64,000 nt of DNA from Sesamum alatum (taxonomy: Eukaryota > Streptophyta > Magnoliopsida > Lamiales > Pedaliaceae), in contig JACGWO010000003.1 of the NCBI GenBank assembly GCA_034509735.1, forward strand, positions 8,866,001-8,930,000. The letters are read 5' to 3'. Positions 11,436 to 24,162 of the stretch are shown here, one piece after another. The notes beneath the pieces are model-generated. The model was not told where the DNA came from and searched no databases. It saw only the letters and a list, made by a program, of their open reading frames with translations. Numbering within the stretch: the stretch's first letter is position 1; each line of letters opens with the position of its first letter. The translations under genes and the position numbers were made by a program.

Positions 11436-13641
11436 AGTTTGATTCATGATGAGTTTTACCAAATTGCCCTTGTCCTTTTGGGGCTACGCATTGGAAACGA
11501 CGGCCAAGTTGTTAAATTTGGCGCCAACTAGTGTATTGACCCAAACGCCATATGAAATATGGCACGACAAGCCTGTATCCTACAACTACTTGAAAGTGTG
11601 GGGTAGCCCCGCATACGTCAAGAGGTTAGTGGGAGATAAGCTGGAATCCAGGTCTAGCTTATGCAGGTTCGTTGGATACCCTAAAGAAACTGCAGGTTAT
11701 TACTTTTATGACTCCTTGGAACAAAAGGTATTTGTTTCAAGGAACGCAGTATTCTTGGAACAAGGCATTCTAGAGGATATCCAACCTGATGAACTGATCT
11801 TTGAGGAATTAGGTGATGGGAATCAGTCATCAGAGGTAGTTGCGGATTCCTCACTTAGAGGATTCAGGATAGATACTGGAAGGACTGACCAACCTCGAGA
11901 AGTCCAGCATGCTAGGCATGAAGGATAGCCTCAGGAAAGGCCAGCCCTGGTACCTGAACCGCCAGCTCCTATACAGTCAGCACCCACAGTCACCACTGAC
12001 GTTCCCGTTCTTCGTAGGTCAACTAGAGAGTCCAGACCTCCAGTGAGATATGGCTTTCTAAATACGACCGGTCTACTGGATAACGATACTAAGACATACG
12101 GAGAAGCGATGCCTGACATCGACTTCAGGAAATGGCTTGAGGCCATGAAAACCGAAATGGACTCTATGAGCGAGAACCAAGTCTGGAGACTTGTAGACCC
12201 ACCGAAAGGTGTTGAGCCAGTTGGCTGTAAGTGGGTCTATAAGCGCAAACTTGGCGTTGATGGAGAAGTCGCAACTTTTAAGGCTAGGCTAGTAGCTAAA
12301 GGGTACACTCAACGACCCGGGGTCGATTTTGAGGATACCTACTCGCTGGTTACCATGGCTAAATCCATTCGAATCCTGCTCACCGTAGCAGCATGGTATG
12401 ACTATGAGATATGGCAGATGGACGTGAAAACGACCTTCCTCAATGGTTTCGTTGAGGAAGAGATCTATATGGATCAGTCGGAGGGTTTCACGGTCACTGG
12501 AGAATAACAGAAGGTCTGTCATCTCCAGAAGTCCATCTATGGCCTTAAACAAGCATCCCAAAGTTGGAACATTCGCTTTGATGAAGTGATACGGGATTTT
12601 GACTTCATCAAAAACGAATCCGACCCTTGTGTATACAAGAAGGTCAGTGGGAGCTCTATAGTGTTCTTAGTGCTTTATGTGGATGACATTCTACTCATAA
12701 GTAATGATGTAAGAATGTTAGGTGACACAAAAGCATGGTTATCAACCCAGTTTTTCATGAAGGATTTCGGTGAAGCCTCCTACGTCCTAAGCATCCAGAT
12801 TGTCAGGGACAGATCTAAAAGGATGTTAGGGCTCACCCAAAACTCGTATATGGAGAAAGTCCTAAAAAGATTTCGAATGGACAACTCCAAACGAGGATTC
12901 CTTCCCATGAGGCATGGGATCAAGTTATCCAAGAAACAGTCCCCGCAGACTAATGAGGAACTTAAAAGGATGAAGGTCATCCCCTATGCTTCTGCCGTAG
13001 GTAGCATCCAATATGCGGTTCACTGCACCAGACCTGACATTGCTTACGCTTTGAGTGTAACAAGCAGATATCAGTCTTGTGTAGGAGAGGCACATTAGAA
13101 TGCTGTTAAGGGCATCCTTAAGTACTTCAGGAGGACTAAGGAAATATTCTTAGTCTATGACAATGGAGAACTGATCCTGGAAGGTTTTAGCGACGCTAGC
13201 TTCCAGTCTGATGACGATGATGCCAAGTCTCAATCGGGTTATGTATTCAGGCTCAATGGAGGAGTAGTGGCTTGGAAAAGTTCCAAGCAAGCAACAACTG
13301 CAGATTCCACCACTGAGGCCGAATACATAGCAGCTTCAGAAGCTGCCAAGGAAGCGGTTTGGATGAGAAACTACATCCAAGAGTTGGGTGTGGTGCCTAG
13401 CATCGCCGAGCCTGTTGTCATCTTTTGTGATAACAACGGAGCAATAGTGCAAGCAAAGGAACCGAGATCTCATCACCGTTCCAAACATATTCTTAGATGC
13501 TACCATCTTCTAAGAGAAATGGTAGGAAGAGGTGACGTTCGGATGGACCGAGTCAACTCAGCAGACAACACAAAAGATCCGCTGATACGCAACATCATGA
13601 GAAGATGGGGATTAGACATATGGGCGATTGGCTTTAAGGTC
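11436..13641 (+). pseudogene. B1 pol remnant: integrase C-terminus, RT, RNase H
   Basis: Everything from 11446 to 13620 is in one frame, broken only by three in-frame stops: TAG 11926-11928, TAA 12505-12507 and TAG 13096-13098. In order it holds the integrase C-terminal part (PYEIWHDKPVSYNYLKVWG, SRSSLCRFVGYPKE), RT (WVYKRKLGVDGE, LVAKGYTQRPGVDF, QMDVKTTFLNG, then YVDDILL at about 12677-12697) and RNase H (SDASF-like segment with one Asp present near 13190, ADSTTEAEYIAASEAAKE, CDNNGAI). Its natural stop before the PPT has become CGA, so the last open piece runs into the LTR. Gag, protease and the integrase catalytic core are missing. It is the best-preserved RNase H in the window. Confidence 0.85.
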
Positions 13642-13652
13642 AAGTGGGAGAT
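13642..13652 (+). other. B1 polypurine tract
   Basis: AAGTGGGAGAT directly precedes the 3' LTR start. The same tract precedes every 3' LTR in this window (3748, 41073, 51954, 61940, and as reverse complement at 18440). Confidence 0.75.
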
Positions 13653-15607
13653 TGTTAGAATAGGTGACCATGCAGCCAATTTTGGCAGGAAAAAAAATGT
13701 AACCTATGTCTAAACAATTTCAAGGATTTGATAAATTATTAATGAATAAGAAGTGATATTCATTTGGCATTACTTTGCTTGTGTTCACTTTATCTGCTTT
13801 ATATTTCACTTCACTACGCAAACAAAGCCCATAGACTGAAAACACATTTCGGGGACTGGGACTACACTTGGAGGTAGGTCCATGAAATCAGTCCTGCCGA
13901 ATCAGTTCGGAAAACTCCAAGTCAAGGAATCTCGAAAATGGGCATCGGGATTCCCCTTGAGACTTGCACTAAGCATCTGCTGTCGTATTTCATCGATGGG
14001 TGACGAGGGTCGTCTAAGTAGTGTTAGTGGGTTAGCCCGCTAGGGAGCAGCTGACTGAGGTGACTCGCGGGAACCGTCTTAACGAGGACCTTGAGTAGGG
14101 TCGGTTAGGTATGACGTGTGTTCCCGGTTCCAACAGTACAGGTCAAGTCCTTTGACTTGAGGAACTGCTGAGTTTACCTGTACATTAGGGCTGTATCTTA
14201 GATATGGTGAGAGATTGCCAAGAAGCACTTGAGGGGTCATAAGCCATGTCTAGTGCAGCTCCAGTATACAGAGTGACAGTAGTTTCCAAGAAAGGATCTG
14301 TCTCCTGTCAAAAGTCATTGACAGTTCAATCTCACAAATGCTCTGTGTCTTGTCCCTAAAATCTGTGGCCACAGTAACTGAACAGAAGGGAAGGTTTCCC
14401 TTGCGGCGTTTAGTAAAGGACAGACCGACACTTAGGTCCAAAATGGGTACTTGCATTTTCCGTGCCCTAGACCCTAAGTGGTGAGACCGTAGACGGAAGG
14501 ACAAGTGTATTGTCAGAGTCCAAATGTTCATCCCGTACATTCACCTAGTCTCTGGTGCCATTGACCGTTGCTAGATGGCCACCCATGGTAACGGGCGGAT
14601 TCTAGGAATCCGATCAAGTCTAGCTGAAGGTGAACCTAAAGAGTCATTTGGAGAAATGGAATGATTAAATTGGATTTAATCGGGTCCTAGATTTTCTTGG
14701 AAAGAATTAATTCCTTTTATTGGATACAAGGGATTTATCTAATAAATTAGATTTATTAGAAAATTAATTTAATGGGCTTAGAATAAATATTTATATTTAA
14801 TATATTTATTTATTGCCCTTGGAATATTTAAATAGATTTTAAATATTTCATTAAATTAAATTAATGGTTGAGATTAAAAGGAGAGATGGATGGCTAGGAT
14901 TAATTTGACTAGGTCAAATTGCTACTTTGACTAGGACTTTGACTAGGTCAAAATCCTAGTCAAATTAGTCTTCTTAGAGTTGGAGTTTGAAGAGGATTAA
15001 ACTCCTCCTCTATATATACTCCTAGCTCCTCACCTTAAGAGTGATGATGATTCTTCAACACACACACACACACACAAACCGTGTGCTCTCTCTCCCTCTC
15101 TCGTCCGCCTCTCTCCTCTCTCTCTCTCCAAGAATTGTTCTTGTTCTTTTGTGTTAACAATTGAACAAAAGGAGGATTAATCCCGTTAAATAATAACGTG
15201 TGATTGATCCGTCCCCTCCAAATAAAATACTTGTTCGTTTGCTAGCACGAAGTACAAGAGACGTGGGCGGATTGCGTGTCACGATTTAGAGGATCTCACA
15301 TACGAGATTTGGAGCAAATCGGGGAACAACGCGAGTATCGGTTAGAAGAGAAAAACGACGAACCGGTAGGTCTATATTTACGTTTTCTTCCTCTTTTGTT
15401 TTACAAATCCTATGGCCTCCATGATTGCATGTATGTTCTTAATTCATGAGATACACCGAACACCCAGGAACTTCAAGGGCACACCCCTTGAACGTGTTTT
15501 AATTTTATACGTATTATGCATGTTTAAATTCTGCAATTTAAATTTATACCGCGCTTCCGCATTCGCGCTATTCCCGGGACGATCCACACGCCTATCCCAG
15601 GTTTTCA
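13653..15607 (+). repeat. B1 3' LTR (1955 bp)
   Basis: Near-identical in layout to the B1 5' LTR, starting TGTTAGAATAGGTGACCATG and ending GGTTTTCA. It lacks a stretch of about 30 bp present in the 5' LTR after GAGTCA (about 14646), where the 5' copy has CACACACAATCC and a poly-A run. It keeps the hairpin CTGTCA...TGACAG at 14305-14324 and a TATA box at 15011-15018. Confidence 0.85.
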
Positions 15608-16006
15608 AGTCGACCAACCCGCTAAGATCGTATAGACATCCAACATTTATTGTCGATGAAATGTGGCACTCATCTAATGAATACGACGCTTAGTGTAAGT
15701 CTCCTTAGGACACTCGATGCCCAGTCTCGAGGTCCTCGACTTCGAACATTTCAGGCTCAACCCTCATTAGTTAGTTCCATAACCGCCATCCAATACACGA
15801 CCCAACTGCATGGGTTGTCCAATTGGTCTGTGGGCATCCGTTATGAAGTTAAAGCACCATTTAACATAATGGGTAAGCAGAACCAGTGCATATGCCAATG
15901 ATGAACACTTACCATATTCATCAAGATAATATTACTTTTAATAAAGATTGTTGAGTAGTTCCTGAAACAGCCAATTCAATTGGCATTCTGGTCACCTAAT
16001 CTGATA
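15608..16006 (-). repeat. Element D, 3' LTR, second part (reverse orientation)
   Basis: Continues the LTR interrupted at 9342. It runs to CACCTAATCTGATA, the reverse complement of a decayed LTR start, and is followed by the reversed PPT ATCTTCCACTT. With 7441-9342 the LTR is about 2.3 kb. Confidence 0.7.
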
Positions 16007-16221
16007 ATCTTCCACTTGACCTAAAGTCCAATCACCCATGTCTTTCAGATTTATCTGATCATGAGGAACCTGCGACATAAGCTTGGTCTGATGGGTCTAC
16101 CATGATATATTTCAACATGATGCGGTCCAATCACACGTCACATCTACCCACCATTGTTTCGAGCAGATGGTGGTGTCTAAAACTTTTCCTTAGATCTTGT
16201 GCTGAGATCTCGGGCCTTTTT
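16007..16221 (-). pseudogene. D RNase H 3' end (minus strand), split by A2
   Basis: After the reversed PPT, the minus strand reads through degenerate RNase H, including the RSHH region in the complement of AGATCTCGGGCC. It breaks at 16221, where A2 is inserted with TSD TTTTT, and continues at 28483. Many stops are present. Confidence 0.65.
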
Positions 16222-18439
16222 TGAAGGACAAGCGGATCCGCCCGGGAGCGCGAGCGGAAGCGAGAAATTGCGTAAATTTAAATCAAATTCAAAATACGCG
16301 AATCCCAAGGGGTGTACCCTTGGGTGCTCAACCGGGCGTTCGATGTAGGATGTGTAAATATTAAAACATATATTTAAATACATATGGCATAGATATACAA
16401 ATGAAATAAATCAAAGCGTAATAAACCGTTACCTTTGATTGTTTAGCGTATGCTCCCGGCTACTAGCGTTGTTCCTTCTCCGGAATGCTCACGAAATCCA
16501 AACGTATGGATTCTCCAAAGGTGATCCACACCACACCGGGAGAAACACACGTTCTTCTTGCTAGAAAAGAACGGGTTTAGGAAGGAATCGGTTTAAGAGA
16601 AGAACATTATGAATTAGTGTTCTCTTAAACTTACTTTGTTCTTCTTCTTGATTCAAAATCAAGTGAAGAACACAAGTGTAAGAGAAGGAGGGAGCACGAA
16701 ATTTTGAGAGAGAGGAGAGGATTTTTGTCTTCTCTTTTTCCTAGAAAAAGATGAATAATGAATCACTTATGCTTGGTGTTGTATATTCTAATATATATAC
16801 ATAATTAATGTGATTATTGGAATGTGTCTAGGTTCATCCAAGGATGTCTAGATTCATTCCAATCAATCACCATCAATTCTTCAATCAAGCCTACCAAAAT
16901 TTATGGTATGATCAAATCATACCAAAAGGGAAGAGCTTGATTGGAGTTGATTTGTCTCTTTCCAAAAGAGATAAGTCAACATACCACCTAGCATGAAACA
17001 TGGTTGATTTTGCTTCCTCCAAGGGAGCGTGTCGGCCATGTTTGATTAAGGAAAGAAGTCCAACTTCTTCCCATTCCAAATTAGGAATTATTTCTCCTCT
17101 CGGGTATAATTTAACGGACCGGGTTTTATCGTAATCCAATTGCGACGAACCCAATATTAAATCCAATTTAATGTCCACTTAAATTATTCCCGTTGATCTT
17201 TTAATCCAATTAAAAGATCCAACGTCTCAACATCTCAACTTTCCATATTTAATCGAAAATCCAATTTACCGATTAAATGAAAGCCCGATACAATATCGGC
17301 CCGTCCATCCAATGGACTTTCCCTTAAGTAATCTAATTAATTATTTTATCCTTCGAGATTGACTCCAAGTCGATCTCTCAACCTCCTCGGTGATTTGTGT
17401 GTGATCCTTTAGGTTCACCCTCAGCTACACCTGGGCCCGTGTCCCACAAGGGCCCGTTACCATGGGTGGCCGTCTAGCAACGGTCCATGGCACTAGAGAC
17501 TAGATGAATTGGCGTGAACATTTAGGCGCCGATTCCGTACGGGTACGATCCTTCCGTCTACCGTCTCCCGGCCTTAGTCTAGGGTATGGAATTGGGCGTC
17601 GGTTCCCATCCTTGACTAGGCATCTATGCTTAATACTCGAGACTACGTATGCTTCATTGCATCGACACAGGAAACCATTCCCTGTTCGACCAACCACTGT
17701 GGCCACAGCTTCAAATAGCATGTACGTGTCTCCGAGTGCATAGGAGATACCTCTGTCATATACTGACAGGGGACGGATCCTCTTCTTGGAATCCACCGTC
17801 CTCGCTACACATTCCGACTGCACTGGACAAGGCTTATAATGATCATCTTACAGAATGATCACCTCTCGCCAGATCCAAGATACAGCCGTCCTGTGCACGT
17901 GATTGCCATGATTCCTCAAGTCTGAGGATTACTCCCGTACTATCAGAATCGGGGAATCCAATCATACCGACCAAGCCTCCAAGGCTTCCATATGATGATC
18001 CCCGCGAGTCAGTCCAGTCGGCTCGACCCCAGTCGACCAACCCATCAAGATCGTGTAGGCGTCCCACGCCTGTCGCTGATGAAACACGGCACTCATCCAA
18101 TGAACACGACTCTTGACGCAAGTCTCAATAGGACTCTCGATGCCCTGTCTCGAGGTTCTTGACTTGGAACGTTTCAGACCCAACTCTTAATCAGTTGGTT
18201 TCATGACCACCATCCAATGCGTGGCCCAACTGTACGAGTTGTTATCCATCGTCTGTGGGCTTTGTTGCGATATAAGTTAAACACCGTTTTAACAAATGTA
18301 AGATGAGCGCAACAAAGAAGGTACCATTGGTGACGAATACTCATCTTATTCATCACATAATAATATTTCATTCACATCAAGTTGTCGGATAGGTTACAAA
18401 TTGCCAAACCTATTGGCTTTCTGGTCACCTATTCCAACA
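16222..18439 (-). repeat. A2 3' LTR (2218 bp)
   Basis: On the plus strand it begins TGAAGGACAAGCGGATCC and ends CCTATTCCAACA, the reverse complement of TG...CA ends. It is close to the 5' LTR at 26258-28482 along its whole length, suggesting a fairly young insertion. It contains the reversed U3 hairpins and the CTGTGGCCACAG palindrome near 17697. Confidence 0.9.
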
Positions 18440-18450
18440 ATCTCCCACTT
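18440..18450 (-). other. A2 polypurine tract (reversed)
   Basis: ATCTCCCACTT, the complement of AAGTGGGAGAT, lies directly inside the 3' LTR and would prime plus-strand DNA synthesis. Confidence 0.8.
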
Positions 18451-19220
18451 GACCTAAAGCCAATCACCCATTGACCTCGAACCTCTTATTCAGATGGTGA
18501 GTATGGGCAACTTTGCGACATGGGCTTAGCAAGTGGATCTGCTATGTTTTCTGCGGAGCTGACTCGGTCCAACCGAACGTCACTCCTGCTATCCATCTCT
18601 CTACGTAGATGGTAGCGTCTAAGAATATGCTTGGATCGTGATGAGATCTCGGTTCCTTTGCTAGCGCTATCGCCCGTTGTTATCATAAAAGATAATTATA
18701 GGCTTAGCAATGCTAGGTACTACATCCAACCCTTGGATGTAGCTCATCAACCAAACTACTCCTTAGCAGCTTCCAAAGCCGCTATGTATTCAAAACAGTA
18801 TGGTGGAGTCCGCCGTGGTAGCCTGCTTGGAACCTTTCCAAGTAACCACGCCACCATTTAGTCTAAATACAAAACCAAATTGAGACTTGGCATCTTCGTC
18901 ATCCGACTGGAAGCTAGTGTCGCTATTAGCCTTCCAGTATCAACTCTCCACCACCGTAGATCAAGAACATGTCCTTAGTCCTTTTTCAGGTACTTCAGGA
19001 TAGTCTTGACTGCACTCCAGTGTGCCTCCCCGGCACACGACTGATATCGGCTAGTTACGCTCAAAGCGAAAGCCACATCAGGCCTAGTGCACTGAACAAC
19101 ATATTGTATGCTACCTACGGCTGAAGCATAGGGGATGTCCAACATCCGTTTAAGCTCCTCATCAGTCTTAGGAGACTGCTTCTTGGATAACTTAATTCCA
19201 TGCCTCATAGGAAGGAATCC
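18451..19220 (-). pseudogene. A2 RT C-terminal part and RNase H
   Basis: 18975-19208 reads as the RT connection (KQSPKTDEELKRMLDIPYAS, TRPDVAFALSVTSRYQSCAG). 18486-18960 is RNase H with shifted frames. Compared with B1, the DSTTEAEY segment carries a +1 shift near 18789, a -1 shift near 18755 and a further -1 near 18637. All three also occur in A1 and A3. Unlike those copies, A2 keeps CAG (Gln) where they have a TAG stop just upstream. A TGA near 19217 separates this piece from the RT above. Confidence 0.8.
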
Positions 19221-20354
19221 TCATTTTGAGTTCTCTATCTTGAATCTCTTCAAGACTTTCTTAATGTACGAGGACTGGGCCATTCCTAACATCCTTCTAG
19301 ATCTATCCCTGTAGATCTTGATGCCAAGGATGTAGGATGCCTCGCCCATATCCTTCATGGAGAATTGCGTTGGCAACCAAGCTTTAGTGGTACCCAACAT
19401 CTTAGCATCATTCCCAATGAGCAAGATGTCATCCACGTAAAGCACCAAAAACGCAACTGAGCTCCCACTGATCTTCTTGTATACACAAGGATCGGACTCA
19501 TTCTTGATGAAATCATATCCCCGTATGACTTCATCAAAACGTATGTTCCAGCTTCGGGAAGCTTTTTTGAGGCCATAGATGGACCTTTGGAGACGGCAGA
19601 CCTTCTGCTCTTCTCCAACAGTTGTGAAACCTTCCGATTGATCCATATAGATCTCTTCCTCTACGAAACCGTTGAGGAAAGCCGTTTTCACGTCCATCTG
19701 CCATATTTCATAGTCATACCATGCTGCTATGGCAAGCAGTATCCGAATGGACTTGGCCATTGCTACAGGCGAGTAGGTTTCCTCAAAATCGACCCCGGGT
19801 CGCTGACTGTAACCTTTCGCCACAAGCCTGGCCTTGAAGGTTGTAACCTCCCCGTCAGCTCCAAGCTTACGTTTGTAGACCCATTTACACCCTACGGGGT
19901 TAACCCCTTTGGGTGGATCTACTAGGGTCCAAACCTTGTTTGTACCCATCGAGTCCATCTCGGATTTCATGGCCTCAAGCCACTTGTCCGAATCGATGTC
20001 CGACATCGCTTCTCCGTATGTCTTTGGATCATTATCCAACTGACCGGTCAGGCCCAGAAATCCATACCTATCAGGTGCATGGGATACTCTGGCCGACCAA
20101 CGGAGGACTGGAACAATATCAGTGGAAACCACTGGCTCAGATGTCACTGCCGCCTCATGGGGTACCTCACTTGATTCCTCAAGGAGTACCTCATTGCGTC
20201 GACTATCCGATGGAAAACCTTTTTCCAAGAACACTGCGTTTCGTGAGACAAAAACCTTTTGCTCGGAGGGATCATAGAAATAATACCCCGCAGTTTCTTT
20301 CGGATAGCCGATGAACCTGCATAAACTAGACCTCGAGTCCAGTTTATCTCCCAC
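19221..20354 (-). pseudogene. A2 reverse transcriptase (377-codon open frame)
   Basis: The longest intact RT in the window. It starts in the integrase C-terminal tail (SRSSLCRFIGYPKETAGYYF), passes through a linker, then RT: NKVWTLVDPPKG near residue 145, WVYKRKLGADGE, LVAKGYSQRPGVDFEETYSP, WQMDVKTAFLNG and the catalytic YVDDILLIGND near residue 327, ending at ENSK followed by TGA where A1 has CGA. The RT would copy element RNA into DNA in virus-like particles. It is cut off from the upstream integrase by a 2-bp deletion near 20385 (AAGTGGGG against AAGTGTGGGG in A1), so it is an RT-containing pseudogene fragment rather than a full polyprotein. Confidence 0.85.
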
Positions 20355-21327
20355 TAATCTCTTGACATATGCGGGGCAACCCCACTTTCAAGTATTTGTA
20401 GGAGGCAGGCTTGCCATGCCATATCTCATATGGCATCTGGGATACCCTTTTAGATGGCGCCAAGTTCAAAACTTTGGCCGCCGTCTCAAGAACGTATTCC
20501 CAGAAGGAAAGGGGGAGTTCGGTAAAACTCATCATGGATCGGACCATGTCCAACAAGGTCCGATTCCTCCTTTCAGACACACCATTAAGCTGCGGTGTTC
20601 CAGGAGGGGTCCACTGAGAGAGAATCCCATTTTCTTTTAGATAATCAGTAAACTCATCACTCAAATACTCTCCACCTCGGTCCGACCGAAGGGCTTTGAT
20701 CTTTCGACCGGTTTGGTTCTCTACTTCAAGTCTGTATTCCTTAAACCTTCCAAAGGCTTCAGACTTGTACCTCATCAGGTAAACATAACCATACCATGAG
20801 CGATCATCGGTAAAGGTTATGAAGTACGAGTACCCACCTCTAGCCTGAGTATTTAGTGGACCACAGACATCTGTATGGATCAAATCCAACAGACCACTGG
20901 CTAGCGTACTTTGTCCAACAAAGGGTTTCTTGGTCATCTTTCCCTTTAGACAGGATTCGCAGGTCGGTAAGTTGTCCAAATTGTCTATTTCTAGACTCTT
21001 TGAGCCCACCAACCTTCTTATCCTATCTTTAGAGATATGACCTAACCTCGCATGCCATATCTGTGCGTTATTATGATCATCACGTTTTCGTTTGTGTTCT
21101 GCAGTCATAATCCAATTAGACTGTTGAAGTATGTACAGACCGTTGACCAATGTACCAAGCAAATGAGAAATACCATCTTTGATAATGAAAAAACCGTTTT
21201 TATTGATGGTAAATTCATATCCCTCCTTATCAAGGACCGGGATGGAAACAATGTTTTTAATCATGCTAGGTACATAGAAACAGTCGTTTAGTACAATCCT
21301 AACATGACTACTAATGGCTAACTCTAG
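20344..21327 (-). pseudogene. A2 integrase (GAG-pre-integrase and DDE core)
   Basis: The open frame 20344-21264 carries the HHCC zinc region (WHARLGH, then CESC), then the core: HTDVCGP (first Asp), RSDRGGEY (second Asp), NGVSERRNRT (Glu). It is in the same frame as the upstream gag/protease frame but separated by a TAA near 21325 (A1 has TCA). The frame is lost after VGLPRICQE because of the 2-bp deletion. Known role of the family: insertion of the cDNA into the genome. Confidence 0.85.
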
Positions 21328-22161
21328 TTACCCTATGGCCTCCGCAGCAACGGCCTTGCCATCGCCTAGCCTCAGGATCATCTCATTCTTGGTTAGCCTT
21401 CTGCTTCTTTGCAGTGCCTGCAAATCATTGCAGATGTGAGCACCACACCCGGTATCCAATACCCATGAAGCAGAATTAGTAATCATATTAACTTCAACCA
21501 CAAACACACTTGGGTTGGAGAGGAGTTGTGCGCACTCCCTCTTCCAATGCCCTTTCCCTTGGCAATGTATGCAGACATCATTTGCCTTGGACCGCTGAGA
21601 ACCACGGGCCTTTCCTTTCCCTTTGCTCGGTCCAACCGGAGCAACAGGGACGCCCGGAGCGTGAGCAGGGGCCACAACCGTCTTCCCTTTGTCCTTCGTC
21701 CTCTTCCAGCGTCCGGCCCTCTTGCCATTCGCCTTGGAGGTCGAAGCCTCTCCTATCAATACCGCCGGCGCCGACTTGTGGGTCGTTGCCTCGTATTGGA
21801 CCAGCATGTTGATCAACTCATGAATAGACTTCTGAAGTCCGTTCATGTTGTAGTTTACAACAAACAGGTCATAGGATGGAGGAAGCGACTGGAGGATCAC
21901 GTCAATGTACGTGTCATTGTTAAGCCCAGCTTTAAGGTCCTCGAGTTTCTCCACTAGGGAGAGCATCTTGACCCCATGACTCTGTACAGACGCTCCTTCA
22001 GCGAGCTTGGTGCCAAAAAATGCTTTTGTGGCGGCATATCTAATATGCCTTTCCGGAACAGCATAAACCTCGTTAATGCGGAGCATTATGGCGGAGACAT
22101 TGTCCAGCCTCTCATACTGCTTCTGGATGTCGTTAGACATTGAAGCCAGTATGATACTGTG
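21328..22161 (-). pseudogene. A2 gag C-terminal part and protease
   Basis: The open frame runs from the segment after the solo-LTR insertion to the protease. It includes the Gag body (SNDIQKQYERLDNVSAIMLR, VILQSLPPSYD), a Lys/Arg-rich stretch, the zinc knuckle CIHCQGKGHWKREC (CX2CX4HX4C) near 21555, and the aspartic protease motif SWVLDTGCGAHIC near 21450. It ends in TAA shortly after GDGKAVAAEAIG. The frame joins the gag start at 24168-24377 once the LTR and one TSD copy are ignored. Confidence 0.88.
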
Positions 22162-24162
22162 TGTTAGAATAGGTGACCATGTAAGCCAATTTTGGCAGGA
22201 ATATGTAACCTATGTCTAGACAATTTTTTGGTATTTGATAAAACATTTATGAATAAAGAAGTGAAAATTCATATGGCAATACTTTGTTTACGTTCACTTA
22301 TCTGCATTTACATCTCTGTTCACTACGCGAACAAAGCCCACGGACTGAGTGACGATTTCGGGGACTGGGACTACGCTTGGAGGTAGGTCCGTGAAATCAG
22401 TCTCACCGAATCAGTCCGGAAATCTCCAAGTCAAGGAATCCCGAAAATGGGTACCAGGATTCCCTTTGAGACTTGCACTAAGCATCTGCTGTCGTATTTC
22501 ATCGACGGGTGATGAAGGTCGTCTAAGCAGTGTTAGTGGGTCAGCGTGCTAGGAAGCAGCTGACTGAGGTGACTCGCGGGAACCGTCTTACGGAGGACCT
22601 TGAGTACGGTCAGCAAGGTATGACGTGTATTCCCGGTTCCAACAGTACAGGCCAAGTCCTTTGACTTGAGGAACTGCTGAGTTTACCTGTGCATCAGGTC
22701 TGTATCTTAGATATGGTGAGAGATTGCCAAAATACTCTTGAGTAGTCATAAGCCATGTCTAGTGCAGCTCGGGTGTACAAAGTGACAGTAGTTTCCAAGA
22801 AAGGATCTGTCTCCTGTCAAAAGGTGTTGACAGTTGAGTCTCATGTATGCTCTGTGTCTTGTCCCTGAAATCTGTGGCCACAGTAACTGAACAGAAGGGA
22901 AAGGTTTCCCTTGCGGCGCTTAGTAAGGACAGACCGACACTTAGGTCCAAAATGGGTACCTGCTTTTTCCGTGCCCTAGACTCTAAGTGATGAGACCGAA
23001 GACAGAAGGACAAGTGTACTGTTAGAGCCTAAATGTTCATCCCCAAATATTTCACCTAGTCTCTAGTGCCATGGACCGTTGCTAGATGGCCACCCATGGT
23101 AACGGACGGATTATAGGAATCCGACCAAGTCTAGCTGAATGGTGAACCTAAAGAGTCACACACTATCCACACACACTTAGTATTTAATTTGGAATTAAAT
23201 ATTGGAGTAAAGGAATGATTAAATTAGATTTAATCGGGTCCTATATTTTCTTGGAGAAATTAATTCCTTCTATTTGATAAAGGGAATTAAATTAATAAAT
23301 AGGATTTATTAAAAGGGTTGATTTAATGGGCTAAGAATAAATTATAATATTTATTTATTATATTATATTTATTCTTTTAGCCTTTTGGAATATTTAATAG
23401 GATTTAAATATTCCATTAAATTAAAATCAACGGTTGAGATGGAAAGGGGAGATGGAAGGCTAGGATTCGTTTGACTAGGTCAAACACTAGTTTGACTAGG
23501 ACTTTGACTAGGTCAAAATCCTAGTCAAATTAGGTTACTTAGAGTTTGAGTTTAAAGAGGATTAAACTCTTCCTCTATATAAACCTCTAGCATTCCAACA
23601 TTTGAGAGATGATGATTCTTGAAAACACACACAACACACACTCTCCCCTTCCTCCTACCTCTCGTCCGCCTCTCTCTCTTTCTCCAACAAGAAAGTATTT
23701 TTTCTTAGTTCTTTTTGTTCTTGGAACATCAAGAACTTAGACGAACCAATACCGTTAATTGATAACGTGTTATTGATTCGTCCACTCCAAAAATAATACT
23801 TGTTCGTTGCTAGCACGACGTGCAAGATACGTGGGTGGATCGTGTGTCACGATTTGGAGGATCTCAAGAACGAGGTCTTGGTGCAAAACGGGGAACAACG
23901 CGAGTAGCAGTTGAAGACGAAAACGACAACGGGTAGGTCTCGTTTAAGATTTTCGTCCCTCTTTAATTTTCAACTCTATGGCCGCCATGATTTCTTTATT
24001 AGTTTTATAATCATGAGATACACCGAACGCCCGGGAACCTCAAGGGTACACCCCTTGAGCGTGTTCTTTCAAATTAAAAGCATGCCTTTTATTTTTGTAT
24101 ATTTATTTTTACCGCGCTTCCGCATTCGCGCAATTCCCGGGACGATCCACCGATTTCTTTCA
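22162..24162 (+). mobile_element. Solo B LTR (2001 bp) inside A2 gag
   Basis: Starts TGTTAGAATAGGTGACCATG, ends CGATTTCTTTCA, and is flanked by CTGTG (22157-22161) and CTGCG (24163-24167), a TSD with one transition. The gag sequence of A2 continues on both sides. There is no internal domain, so LTR-LTR recombination has removed it. It contains a TATA box (23576-23583), a CT-rich patch and the shared U3 blocks. It is younger than A2. Confidence 0.9.

Larger units (their letters stand above)
9343..15607 (+). mobile_element. B1: internally deleted Ty1/copia element
   Basis: Two B-family LTRs (9343-11327 and 13653-15607) flank 2.3 kb of internal sequence. The TSD AGTCG is present at 9338-9342 and 15608-15612, inside the D LTR. 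There is no PBS, leader, gag or protease, and most of integrase is gone; the internal part starts near the integrase C-terminus. Just after the 5' LTR lies a copy of the host flank rather than a PBS, which points to illegitimate recombination. The element cannot transpose by itself. Confidence 0.85.
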
